A stretch of DNA of 64,000 nucleotides from Akkermansiaceae bacterium (GCA_905181965.1 CAJIZY010000009.1:186001-250000), one strand, 5' to 3'; positions 40,981-48,555 are shown, numbered from the stretch's first letter. The notes: generated by a model not told the origin, from the letters alone. Numbers and translations are program-made.

Positions 40981-41149
40981 CCCACCCACCGGGGGAAAAC
41001 GCAGTGCGCGTTCCATGTAATGCGGCGGCAGATTTTTGTGACTGAATTGTCCCCCTCTCTCTACTATGGGTGTGACTTCGATTGGGTTGTTATCTTTTGG
41101 TCCAAATGCGACTTCAACCCTTTCCAGCCAAAAGGAAATTGCTGGCAGT
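40981..41149 (+). repeat. Dispersed repeat, copy 3 (full length)
   Basis: 169 bases from CCACCGGGGGAAAACGC (40987 onward) to GCTGGCAGT. It contains CTATGGGTGTGACTTCGATT, a self-complementary pair CTTTTGG (41094-41100) and CCAAAAG (41128-41134) around GCGACTTCAACCCTTTCCAG, and the terminal motif. Aligns over its whole length with the copy at 42211. It sits 34 bases upstream of the next gene. Confidence 0.75.
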
Positions 41150-41183
41150 AGCCCGGAACATTAGGTTAACCTAATCTAATAAT

Positions 41184-42035
41184 ATGAAACTACCTAGATA
41201 TTGGGCAAAGGGGTCGGCGGGAAAGGTAATGGAGGACTTCGCCTGCTGGGGATGGTCAGATATAAGCGTAGAGGAGGCACAGGAAAGAGGTGAGCAACGA
41301 GCTGCTTCTGTGGCAAAGATTATCCGTAGCGGCCTACGACCGGACCACTATCTATACGGTGATCGTCCGATGCGAGAGAAGATTATCGAGGAATGGGAGA
41401 GAGAAGATGCAACGACCTATGCCGCCGTTACTCTGAATGCCTACGGTTGTCAGATCCTTAATACGGCGAGTGTCATGTTTGTTGACGTAGATCTTCCCAT
41501 GATACCAGCTTGGGATACGATCAAACACAAACTGGCAGGGATTTTAGGAAATAAAGATCCCTCTCCTAGAGAACGCCAGGAGTCCGAGGCTCTTGCCAAG
41601 ATCGAGGAAATGATCAGGATTGATCGGCAATGCGGCATTCGGGCCTATCGAACAGCTGCTGGACTCCGATACTTGTTTACCCATGCTCACGCCGACCCAA
41701 CTGCCGAGAGCACGCTCCGTGCGATGGAAGAACTTGGCGCGGATCCACTCTATATGCGGCTGTGCAAGATTCAGGAATGCTTCCGGGCACGGCTTAATCC
41801 GAAGCCATGGCGTTGCGGAATAAAACCCCTGCGGATCACTTACCCATGGGAGGATGAGACGGCGGAGCAAAGTGCGCTCCATTGGATTGCCGCCCATGAA
41901 AAGAAGGCGCAGGAATATGCGACATGTTCGCTTATAGGCCAATTCGGATCCAAGACCATGGACACGGAAATTGCCCGCGTAGTAGAGTTTCATGACAGCG
42001 CGACTAAAGCGGAGTCAGGGCTGACACTTGCGTGA
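41184..42035 (+). CDS. Conserved protein of unknown function with primase-like motifs
   Basis: 283 residues, no signal, soluble. It starts MKLPRYWAKGS, followed by ACWGWSDISVEEAQERGEQR, AAVTLNAYGCQILNTASVMF then VDVDLP, GIRAYRTAAGLRYLFTHAHA, ADPLYMRLCKIQECFRARLN then PKPWRCG, and QEYATCSLIGQFGS. The hydrophobic-DxD motif (MFVDVDL) followed by a T-x-x-G-hhhh-T-H motif resembles the catalytic motifs of archaeo-eukaryotic primase folds, but the link is tentative. The same set of motifs occurs in uncharacterised proteins of several phyla as I recall. The gene is isolated between two full copies of the dispersed repeat, unlike its carbohydrate-active neighbours. Confidence 0.6.
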   Translation: MKLPRYWAKGSAGKVMEDFACWGWSDISVEEAQERGEQRAASVAKIIRSGLRPDHYLYGDRPMREKIIEEWEREDATTYAAVTLNAYGCQILNTASVMFVDVDLPMIPAWDTIKHKLAGILGNKDPSPRERQESEALAKIEEMIRIDRQCGIRAYRTAAGLRYLFTHAHADPTAESTLRAMEELGADPLYMRLCKIQECFRARLNPKPWRCGIKPLRITYPWEDETAEQSALHWIAAHEKKAQEYATCSLIGQFGSKTMDTEIARVVEFHDSATKAESGLTLA

Positions 42036-42210
42036 ACAGGCACAATGCGGAATGGAGTGATAAGTGATAAGACATACATGGTTTGAGAGATCCGACACCT
42101 TGCTCGGCCCCATGCTGGCGAGATCGTGGTCTCAGCTTTATTTGAGCACAAGGTTTCGCTGTGGCACACTTCCAGCGGAAATTAGGTTCCAGAGTTTGAG
42201 ACGGTTCGCC

Positions 42211-42369
42211 CCCACCCACACCACTGGGGGAAAACGCGGCGGACGCTCCATATAATAAGGTGGGAGATTTTTTGGTCCCTAATATGGGTGTGACTTAGAT
42301 TGGTTTGTTATCCTTTGGCCCAAATGCGACTTCAAAGCCTTTCCCGCCAAAAGGAAATCCCCTAGCAGT
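42211..42369 (+). repeat. Dispersed repeat, copy 4 (full length)
   Basis: 159 bases. ACTGGGGGAAAACGCGGCGG, then GCTCCATATAATAAGG, TAATATGGGTGTGACTTAGA, and the self-complementary pair TCCTTTGGC (42311) and GCCAAAAGGA (42346), ending CCCTAGCAGT. It differs from copy 3 by scattered substitutions and small indels, so the copies are not recent duplicates. Confidence 0.75.
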
Positions 42370-42465
42370 GATCTGAGATCGTGGTAAACTTCGACATGTA
42401 GGCAAATGTGACGGTAAATGAAATGTGTTTAAGGATAGAACCGCAGGTTTTATAAAGGGAATATT

Positions 42466-44145
42466 ATGAGAAAAATTATTACAGCAGCGGCATTTTTTTT
42501 ATTTGTTGTCATTTCACAGATTTCGGTCGCCCAGCAGATCGATGTTGGCACTCTTCTTGAGGAGATGGTAGATCGTTCAAAGCTCGCTGAGTTCCCAGAA
42601 CCTGTATTTCAGTGTAAACAGTTCAGCAGCTACAACAGAGAGACTATCGCGGTCGGCGAGGAAGGCTGGTTCGCAAATGCCGACTCGTCATTTTTTGAAG
42701 GCTATGAGGATGTTGACGGAAGACGTGAATGGATCATGATGGATGTCGATGGCCCCGGTTCAGTGGTCAGATGGTGGCTTACGCAGCAGAAGTTTGACGG
42801 TACGGTCAGGATATATCTTGATGGCTCAGATGTAGCGATCTTTGCTGCAACTTCTGACAAGATCGTTGGCGGAGACGCGATCACAGGGAGGCCTCTCAGC
42901 AATGTTGTCGGCTGGAACGGTCGAAATCTTTATATGCCGATCCCATTCAACAAACATTGTAAAATAACTTACGACGGCCCAAATGCGAACGTTACCGGTA
43001 AGTTCCCTGACTGCCATTACTACAACATTAATTACATCAAGTATTCAGCTGGAACGGATGTTAAGACCCTTACAAAGAACGATCTTACAAAACATTCAGC
43101 TCTGATCGATCAGGTGCAGGAAAAGCTTTTAAAGCCTGAAGAGAACAAGCTTGCAGTATCGAGAAAAGCAGCTGGGGGAAAAAAGACGCTTAAAAGTGGT
43201 AAGAGCCTTACTAAAAAGATCAAAGGTGCTGGTGCGATCAGTTCGCTCGAACTGAAAATTGACTCGGACGATATTGCAACCGCGATGCGCACTACCGTAA
43301 TCAGCATCAGCTTTGACGGCAAAGAACGTGTACTCTCTACGGTCGGTGAATTCTTTGGATGTGGACCTGGCCTGAATCCTTTTAAGGGTTGGTGGCGACA
43401 GGTGCAAAGTGATGGCTGGATGAAGTGCTGGTGGCCGATGCCGTTTAAGAAGAACGCTACGGTTAAGATCATCAACTATGGTGATGCTGACGTTTCTGTC
43501 GAACTTGGTCAGATCGGCATCAGCGACTGGAAATGGACCGACACGACGATGTACTTCAACACCACCTGGCGAAGTGAGAATAACATGAAAACCACCGAAC
43601 CTTTTGACTGGAATTTCGTGACTGTCGAGGGCAAGGGCGTTTATGTGGGCGATACACTGGCACTTTTCAATGAAGCGATTCAGCCTCATCCGAGGGGCAC
43701 CGGTACATGGTGGGGCGAAGGCGACGAAAAGATATTCGTTGATAAAGAAGCTTTCCCGTCAACCATTGGTACTGGCACAGAAGATTACTACGGATATTCA
43801 TGGGGCGTTGGAGGCACCTTTAGTGCACCTTTCCATTCGATGCCTCGCGGTGACGCAAACGGTAATTATACTCTGCCAAACCATACGACCAATACCAGAG
43901 TAAGGTCACTCGACAAGATACCATTTAATACGCACCTCAAGTTAGACATGGAAGTTCTACATTGGCAGAAGATCGCAGTTCTGGATTATGCTGTCACCAC
44001 CCACTTCTATGCTGTTGGCACTGCGGAGGCAAACGGTGACCTTACACCTGAAAAGGTTCAGGTTAAGCTCGGTGATCCCAAGGTTGCTGCTGCTGAAGCT
44101 GAAGCTAAGGCCAAGGCGGCAAAGGAAGCGTTAGAGTCGAAATAA
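42466..44145 (+). CDS. DUF2961 (GH172) family secreted glycoside hydrolase
   Basis: 559 residues with signal peptide (KIITAAAFFLFVVISQISVA). The double jelly-roll family is recognised by SSYNRETIAVGEEGWFANAD, MMDVDGPGSVVRWWLTQQKF, FGCGPGLNPFKGWWRQVQSD, WWGEGDEKIFVD and PSTIGTGTEDYYGYSWGVGG. The last two hold the candidate catalytic Glu residues of GH172, whose studied members act on fructofuranosides and arabinofuranosides. The C-terminus ends in an Ala/Lys/Glu helix (AAAEAEAKAKAAKEALESK). A purine-rich AAAGGGA lies 9 bases before the ATG, one of few apparent ribosome binding sites in the window, so the gene may have a different origin from its neighbours. Bounded by repeats on both sides. 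Confidence 0.88.
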   Translation: MRKIITAAAFFLFVVISQISVAQQIDVGTLLEEMVDRSKLAEFPEPVFQCKQFSSYNRETIAVGEEGWFANADSSFFEGYEDVDGRREWIMMDVDGPGSVVRWWLTQQKFDGTVRIYLDGSDVAIFAATSDKIVGGDAITGRPLSNVVGWNGRNLYMPIPFNKHCKITYDGPNANVTGKFPDCHYYNINYIKYSAGTDVKTLTKNDLTKHSALIDQVQEKLLKPEENKLAVSRKAAGGKKTLKSGKSLTKKIKGAGAISSLELKIDSDDIATAMRTTVISISFDGKERVLSTVGEFFGCGPGLNPFKGWWRQVQSDGWMKCWWPMPFKKNATVKIINYGDADVSVELGQIGISDWKWTDTTMYFNTTWRSENNMKTTEPFDWNFVTVEGKGVYVGDTLALFNEAIQPHPRGTGTWWGEGDEKIFVDKEAFPSTIGTGTEDYYGYSWGVGGTFSAPFHSMPRGDANGNYTLPNHTTNTRVRSLDKIPFNTHLKLDMEVLHWQKIAVLDYAVTTHFYAVGTAEANGDLTPEKVQVKLGDPKVAAAEAEAKAKAAKEALESK

Positions 44146-44221
44146 CCCCCTTTCTCCCCCATGTATTCCGCCCAACCCGGGTTTCCGCGACCTTTCCAGC
44201 CAAAAGCAATTTCCTAACAGT
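44146..44221 (+). repeat. Dispersed repeat, copy 5 (3' part, fused to DUF1080-like coding remnant)
   Basis: Starts directly after the DUF2961 stop codon. CCCCCTTTCTCCCCCATG is shared with copy 6 at 45650, and the end is TTTCCAGCCAAAAGCAATTT-CCTAACAGT. The reverse strand reads GKVAETRVGRNTWGRKG, a degenerate match to GKVAETGDWRNPWGRKGG at 45.7 kb. Confidence 0.6.
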
Positions 44222-44224
44222 AAT

Positions 44225-44368
44225 CCCGAACGCCCTCCGGGAGTGGATCACTTCACCGGAACGGACTTGGTCACCAACCACGTCGAACAACACTGGTGCC
44301 CCTCATTCACCAGCGCTGATCTGGTCGGCGGAAAGCCATTCCGGTTTAAAGAGGACGAAAGGAAATAG
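44225..44368 (+). pseudogene. Gene remnant (C-terminal fragment)
   Basis: An open stretch with no start codon, ending at TAG 44368. It reads PGVDHFTGTDLVTNHVEQHW, then CPSFTSADLVGGKPFRFKED. The composition is protein-like, but the family is not identified. It sits just behind the truncated repeat copy 5, which suggests a gene whose front was lost by rearrangement at the repeat. Confidence 0.4.
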
Positions 44369-44378
44369 ACCCGAAAAA

Positions 44379-45299
44379 TTACTTTGCGCAGAGTTTCTTC
44401 ATTGCTTCACCCATAGCTTCACCAATCAGATAATAAGTCTCGGCATTGCCATTCCAATGGTAACCTTGACGGGACGGCGATTCTTCGGCCGGACGAAAAA
44501 ACCCGGCGGTCTGGACACAGTCGACATTGCCTTTGAATTCGGGGTAGGTCTCGGGAGCGGCCTGAGCTTTGCGAATCAGAAGACGACGGTCAACTTTCTG
44601 CTTCACTCCGCCAAACCCGCTGTCTGCAATCACGAAAGGAAGATTTTTGACGCCGAGATCCTTTCTCACGTCCCGAACAAAATTGGAGAGATTTTTCTCA
44701 TACTCAAGTGTCGCAGGCATTCCGCAACCGTCGTTCCACCCCTGGTGCCAACCAAAGCCCACCACCTCATGACCCCGCCCTTCTAATTCCGGAAAGTTTT
44801 CTCCAAGCTTACCTAAAACGTCTTTCACATGCCCAATCATCTCCTTGTAATAGGGACCGGGATCCCCACCCGAACTTGGTGGACGAAAATCTTTTTGAAG
44901 GCTCTTTCCGCCCCAGGCAGTCTTAAGGAGGAGAACCGGTTCTTTGATCGCGTCACCCATGACATGCCCAAAGGCATACTCGGGACCGATCGCACTTGGT
45001 CTTGCTCCAAAACCTGGCGCCAGCTTCCCCTTACGCCCAAGGTACCAAATAAACACGTCATCTCGGGCGCTCCATTTTCCATCCTTATCCTTAAGATGTT
45101 TGTGCTTTTTCGAATTCTCCACCAAATGGCTAAGGCTTCCCTTTCCTCCGTTACGCTTGGGATCACCTTCGATCTTTCCCGCACCCTCCATGTTTGATTG
45201 TCCGGCAAGAATAAATACCTTCACGGAGCCCTGCGGAGGACACGCAAAAAGACCCAAAATTCCGACAAGAAAGACAAAAAGAATGCAAAGGGTGTTCCT
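44379..45299 (-). CDS. Sialate O-acetylesterase-like SASA (DUF303) protein
   Basis: 306 residues from ATG 45299, giving the signal MRNTLCILFVFLVGILGLFA (in-frame upstream ATGs exist at 45323 and 45341). SGNH/SASA motifs: VFILAGQSNMEGAG (block I, catalytic Ser), LLLKTAWGGKSL (Gly block), VVGFGWHQGWNDGC and a C-terminal GYHWNGNAETYYLIG (catalytic His). Family members deacetylate sialic acids or act on other acetylated glycans. Exported. Next to the GH172 and sialidase-like genes in a glycan-use context. Confidence 0.85.
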   Translation of the reverse strand, partial: RNTLCILFVFLVGILGLFACPPQGSVKVFILAGQSNMEGAGKIEGDPKRNGGKGSLSHLVENSKKHKHLKDKDGKWSARDDVFIWYLGRKGKLAPGFGARPSAIGPEYAFGHVMGDAIKEPVLLLKTAWGGKSLQKDFRPPSSGGDPGPYYKEMIGHVKDVLGKLGENFPELEGRGHEVVGFGWHQGWNDGCGMPATLEYEKNLSNFVRDVRKDLGVKNLPFVIADSGFGGVKQKVDRRLLIRKAQAAPETYPEFKGNVDCVQTAGFFRPAEESPSRQGYHWNGNAETYYLIGEAMGEAMKKLCAK

Positions 45300-45395
45300 C
45301 ATGATAAATCCTTTACGTTCACTCATGAGGAAAGCTTCCATGGATCATGTTTGCTTTAGCGTTTCCCTCTCGCGCTCTGATTAGCAGGTAAATAA

Positions 45396-45716
45396 CTACC
45401 CATTTTTCAAGAAGAGATCCTTATACTCCACCACCATCCCTTTGTCGTGGAGTTGCAGACCGATGAATCCTTTGCGAAGTTGCCTCCCCTCCAACTTGTC
45501 GGTGAATTCGGATGAAAGTTTTCCATTGATGAAAAACTGAAAGTGATTCCCCTTCGCCACGATCCGACAGGCATTCCAGTCGCCCTTGTTGATCTCCTTC
45601 ATCTGCACCGCATTCTCGATCTTGCGATGATGTCCCTTGCCTTTCTCATCACCCCCCTTTCTCCCCCATGGGTTCCGCCAATCTCCGGTTTCCGCGACCT
45701 TTCCACCAAAAGTAAA
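45396..45716 (-). pseudogene. DUF1080 (3-keto-disaccharide hydrolase domain) C-terminal fragment
   Basis: A reverse-strand open stretch without an N-terminus: an in-frame TAA at 45719 lies directly before it. It reads GKVAETGDWRNPWGRKGGDE, then VQMKEINKGDWNACRIVAKG, NHFQFFINGKLSSEFTDKLE, and ends QLHDKGMVVEYKDLFLKNG. This is the last part of a LamG-like DUF1080 domain. The full domain is about 200 residues, so roughly half is missing. The truncation point coincides with the dispersed repeat copy 6. A GTG at 45608 could start a 70-residue product, but it would not fold as the family does. Confidence 0.7.
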
Positions 45717-45727
45717 TTACTAACAGT
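45650..45727 (+). repeat. Dispersed repeat, copy 6 (3' part)
   Basis: About 78 bases. CCCCCCTTTCTCCCCCATGG leads, then CCGGTTTCCGCGACCTTTCC, and the terminal AAAAGTAAATTACTAACAGT. Nearly identical in layout to copy 5. Its 5' part is coding sequence of the DUF1080 fragment in reverse. Confidence 0.65.
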
Positions 45728-45875
45728 CACCGAGTAATTAGCCCCCTTCCGGAGCTATTTTAGGTGTTACCGGTCCTGTTGTCCTGCGACTTCTCTGGTA
45801 TCATGTTCAAAGCGATTTGAGCAAGCTCACCCAGAGAACCTTTAGGGAAGAATAGGGGCTCAGATGCTTCTTGCT

Positions 45876-46499
45876 TCATCCACCATTCAACGATTTACGC
45901 CCTTCAGTATGAAGAGCTTCGGGCAAAAACGTAGAACCTCTCTTCTCCATTAAACGGCTCTCTATTTCTTTTTGGTTAGGCTCCTTTTCTCCTAGATGGG
46001 TATCCTTGAGATAGGACCTGTATGACGATTTAAGAGCAGTTTCTTTTTGATCAGGAATGCACAGACGCATGAACGGAACAAATCCGAGGTTTTTTCGGTC
46101 GCTACCGTCTGTCTTCTTTGCCCAGGCCCCTAATCTGAAGTCCACACCAACCTGTGAAAGGTTCTCTTCAATCTCCTCACGGGAACAAAGGGCCTCCTCA
46201 ATGATTTTCTTATCAGCAACATTCCAGATTTCGTATGCCTCATCAATGCAGCCCTTGGGTTTAAGTTTTCCAATAGCCCCTCCAAGAGTTGCCATCAACG
46301 CAAGGACATCTGGCGATGGAGTATTCTTCTTTAAATTTAACCGGGCCTCAATCTGATTGGTGAACCAGCCTAGTTGAATGAAGAAGTCTTGTTCTGCAAA
46401 GGTGCTCGTATCGCCTAGCCAAGCCTTATCCTCTGCTTCAACAGCACTCCTAAATAGGGCCGCGATATCCTTTGCTTCCATTTTTGATCTCTCCGGCAT
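45876..46499 (-). CDS. Hypothetical protein
   Basis: 207 residues (or 201 from the second ATG at 46481), soluble and helical, no signal or known motif. Sequence character: AKDIAALFRSAVEAEDKAWL, FFIQLGWFTNQIEARLNL, and a tail with many charged residues. It lies between the repeat region and the tRNA-Ser gene. I do not recognise the family. Strong coding-like periodicity and the lack of a competing frame argue that it is real. Confidence 0.5.
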   Translation of the reverse strand: MPERSKMEAKDIAALFRSAVEAEDKAWLGDTSTFAEQDFFIQLGWFTNQIEARLNLKKNTPSPDVLALMATLGGAIGKLKPKGCIDEAYEIWNVADKKIIEEALCSREEIEENLSQVGVDFRLGAWAKKTDGSDRKNLGFVPFMRLCIPDQKETALKSSYRSYLKDTHLGEKEPNQKEIESRLMEKRGSTFLPEALHTEGRKSLNGG

Positions 46500-46582
46500 T
46501 CACAGAGCCATACAACCGACAGCTTATGAAACCTCTTCAAACCTTACCTTAAGGTGTATCACTCACCCACCTTTCCAAAACG

Positions 46583-46615
46583 AAAGCCCTCCAACTCTTT
46601 GAGAAGGAGGGCTTT
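46583..46615 (-). terminator. Terminator of the tRNA-Ser gene
   Basis: A perfect 10-bp inverted repeat AAAGCCCTCC / GGAGGGCTTT with a 13-base loop, just downstream of the tRNA 3' end on the reverse strand. T-rich sequence follows. Confidence 0.8.
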
Positions 46616-46621
46616 AAAAGA

Positions 46622-46712
46622 TGGCGGACCGGGAGGGATTCGAACCCTCGATACGCTTTTGACGTATACTCCCTTAGCAGGGGAGCGCTTTCAACCACTC
46701 AGCCACCGGTCC
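46622..46712 (-). tRNA. tRNA-Ser (anticodon GCU)
   Basis: The reverse strand gives a 91-base tRNA including an encoded CCA end. The acceptor stem GGACCGG pairs with the 3' CCGGTCC. The D-arm is GGCTGAGTGGTTGAAAGC. The anticodon loop is CTGCTAA, with anticodon GCT (reads AGC/AGU serine codons). A long variable arm (TATACGTC ... GCGTA) is typical of type II tRNA-Ser, and the T-arm is GAGGGTTCGAATCCCTC. Confidence 0.96.
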
Positions 46713-46734
46713 TGTGCTCAGTTGAACGGGCGGG

Positions 46735-46763
46735 ATATGAACACCTCAATTGACCTTCGTCAA
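46735..46763 (-). promoter_or_regulatory. Putative tRNA-Ser promoter
   Basis: On the reverse strand, TTGACG (46763-46758) and TCATAT (46740-46735) are 17 bases apart. The expected start would be about 15 bases before the tRNA 5' end. Confidence 0.45.
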
Positions 46764-46800
46764 TGGTAACAGCATCCAATTCTAAACTTTTTTTGAGGCA

Positions 46801-46833
46801 CAAAAAAAGGCGGCTCAACAAGAGCCACCTTTC
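46801..46833 (-). terminator. Terminator after the coiled-coil gene
   Basis: Reverse strand AAAGGTGGCTC-TTGTT-GAGCCGCC followed by TTTTTTT, 25 bases beyond the stop of the 46858-47658 gene. Confidence 0.85.
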
Positions 46834-46857
46834 GAAAATTTCGGAGTAATTTCCGCG

Positions 46858-47658
46858 CTAGTTTGAGCTTACGCTTTCGAGAATAACTTGATCTCCAGCT
46901 TGGAGAGCAACGCCATTTCGAAGGCTGCCTGGCTCAACATCAGCAACAGCCGTGTTAGGCTCAAGCTTCGAGATAAGAAGCCTGCCAAGAAGCCGTCCGT
47001 CGCGTTGGATCAGGAGTTTTGAGTCACCGGTAAGACCGGATTTCTCACCTGCTCCAATCACTACGAAATTCCAATCATTATCAACTGCGACGATTGTCGC
47101 TTGGAAAGTATTCCCTTCGACACGCTTGATACTCTGGTTGATCTTTTCAACGATCCTACTGCTCTCAGCGAGATTCTTTGCAATATCTTCCTCAAGGCGT
47201 TTCTTGACGAGACTTGCATCCTCCTCTTCACCGACAAGCCTCTTTTGGTTGGCTTCCATGTCTTTCACAACACGGGGAACTTCCTCCAGTTCGATCCCAG
47301 GAAACCTCCCGCGGAGCGCTTCCATAGAAGCATCGATTTTCTTCTTCTCAGCCGCAGCAACTTCGAGGTCACCACTCACTGAATCAAGAGTGTCTGCGAA
47401 CTCACCCGCCTGGGATTTCGCTAATTCTAACTCAGCCTTCGCCTTGGACTTCTCCTCTAAGGCGAGTTCTTTCGCTTGAGTAGCAGCATCCTTATTGCCT
47501 TCCTCTCTCTCGATGTTAGCACTCAGAGTTTTGTTTTCACTTTCCAAAATTATCCGTTCCTTGGTCTTTTCCACATATTTTTCTTTGGCATTCCAGCCGA
47601 AGAAACCAGACACAGCGATAGCGACGATTGCGAGGGAGTAAGTAAGAGTTTCTTTCAT
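46858..47658 (-). CDS. Membrane-anchored coiled-coil protein with MreC/FlgT-C-like beta domain (second of a pair)
   Basis: 266 residues. An N-terminal anchor (TLTYSLAIVAIAVSGFFGW) is followed by a coiled coil over about residues 28-185 (many heptads, e.g. NIEREEGNKDAATQAKELAL). The C-terminal beta domain (about 188-262) has the pattern ATIVAVDNDWNFVVIGAGEK, SGLTGDSKLLIQRDGRLLGR, VADVEPGSLRN and QAGDQVILES. That layout (hydrophobic strands, G-V/L-x-x-G-D, GD-x-V) resembles FlgT C-terminal or MreC-type domains. It is a paralog of the gene at 47709, which lies upstream on the same strand with the same plan. The pair probably forms a cell-envelope complex. Confidence 0.65.
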   Translation of the reverse strand: MKETLTYSLAIVAIAVSGFFGWNAKEKYVEKTKERIILESENKTLSANIEREEGNKDAATQAKELALEEKSKAKAELELAKSQAGEFADTLDSVSGDLEVAAAEKKKIDASMEALRGRFPGIELEEVPRVVKDMEANQKRLVGEEEDASLVKKRLEEDIAKNLAESSRIVEKINQSIKRVEGNTFQATIVAVDNDWNFVVIGAGEKSGLTGDSKLLIQRDGRLLGRLLISKLEPNTAVADVEPGSLRNGVALQAGDQVILESVSSN

Positions 47659-47708
47659 AAGATACTAGGTTCGTAGGTAAAATGTGTTTTTGACTGTGTT
47701 TGTTAAAT

Positions 47709-48494
47709 CTAGTTCCCGTTTGTTGCAGATTCGACTGGAATCACGACATCTCCCGGCGCAACATCGACACCTTCTTGGAGGGAACTTTGAATGACATCTG
47801 CCGTAGCTAAGTTGGCGGAGACTGCCTTCACATTGAGTTCAGCGATTTTCTCCCCCGCGCGGATGACAGCAACCCGAGAGCCCCCGATCACACCAGATCG
47901 TATTCCCGCAGCAAGAGTGACGATTCCAAGGCGACGATCAATGGATCGGATCGTGGTCTTCATAGTCGGAAAAGACTGGCCGGAAGTGATCTGGCTCTGC
48001 TTGGTCTTCGCAGCAACAAGAACCTGACCGGTGCTTGTCTTTTCACCGCGGAGACGCTCGATATCCGTATTCAAAGTTGCAACCTGTCCCTTAAGCTCAG
48101 CAATAGAGGCCTGAAGACGCTCGATCTTTGGAGCAAGTTCCTCAAGGTCACCAAGTTCTTTCAACTTCTCTTGAGCATCAGCGACCTCATTCTTAGTCGA
48201 ATTAAGCTCCTTTTGCCTGGTAAGGATTTCAGCTTCAACAGCACTATTAGCCGTAGTCTGCTTCTCAACCTCGCTACGAAGGCCATCACGTTCTTCGATT
48301 GCCTCTGTTTTCGTAGCTTCGAGCTCGGTGATTTCGTCACGATAACGCATAAAGGTCTCCGTATTTATGCCCTTGCGGTCACTTTCTGCATTAACTTTTC
48401 CAACTTGTATTTCGAACTCCCCTTTATTCTTGTGGGCCACGAAAGCCGAGAACGCGAGGACGATTGCTGTTAGGGTGCCTAAAGTATTTACCAT
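47709..48494 (-). CDS. Membrane-anchored coiled-coil protein with MreC/FlgT-C-like beta domain (first of a pair)
   Basis: 261 residues from ATG 48494 (MVNTLGTLTAIVLAFSAFVA, N-terminal anchor). The open frame continues upstream to 48623, but the extra residues look non-coding and overlap a promoter. Coiled coil over about 40-175 (ELEATKTEAIEERDGLRSEV). The C-terminal domain has TTIRSIDRRLGIVTLAAGIR, SGVIGGSRVAVIRAGEKIAE and EGVDVAPGDVVIPVE. Same order and spacing as its neighbour at 46858. The intergenic space is 50 bases, so the two are one operon. Confidence 0.65.
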   Translation of the reverse strand: MVNTLGTLTAIVLAFSAFVAHKNKGEFEIQVGKVNAESDRKGINTETFMRYRDEITELEATKTEAIEERDGLRSEVEKQTTANSAVEAEILTRQKELNSTKNEVADAQEKLKELGDLEELAPKIERLQASIAELKGQVATLNTDIERLRGEKTSTGQVLVAAKTKQSQITSGQSFPTMKTTIRSIDRRLGIVTLAAGIRSGVIGGSRVAVIRAGEKIAELNVKAVSANLATADVIQSSLQEGVDVAPGDVVIPVESATNGN

Positions 48495-48525
48495 GGGATG
48501 TTTGTCGTAAGGAGGTGTTGGAATT

Positions 48526-48555
48526 AAGCTATCGGTGTTGGCAGGCATCCGGCAA
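48526..48555 (-). promoter_or_regulatory. Promoter of the coiled-coil gene pair
   Basis: Reverse strand TTGCCG (48555-48550), an 18-base spacer and TAGCTT (48531-48526). The start site would be about 25 bases before ATG 48494. The same TAGCTT -10 box occurs upstream of rplM. Confidence 0.5.

Noticed and set aside
36841-45727. Integron attC array
   Set aside because: No GTTRRRY/RYYYAAC core sites, no integron integrase in the window, and the elements are longer than typical attC sites. A cassette-like role remains possible by other means.
46554-46769. 71-residue + strand frame containing GGIRTLDTLLTYTPLAGERF
   Set aside because: It is the antisense reading of tRNA-Ser(GCU), a well-known spurious frame.
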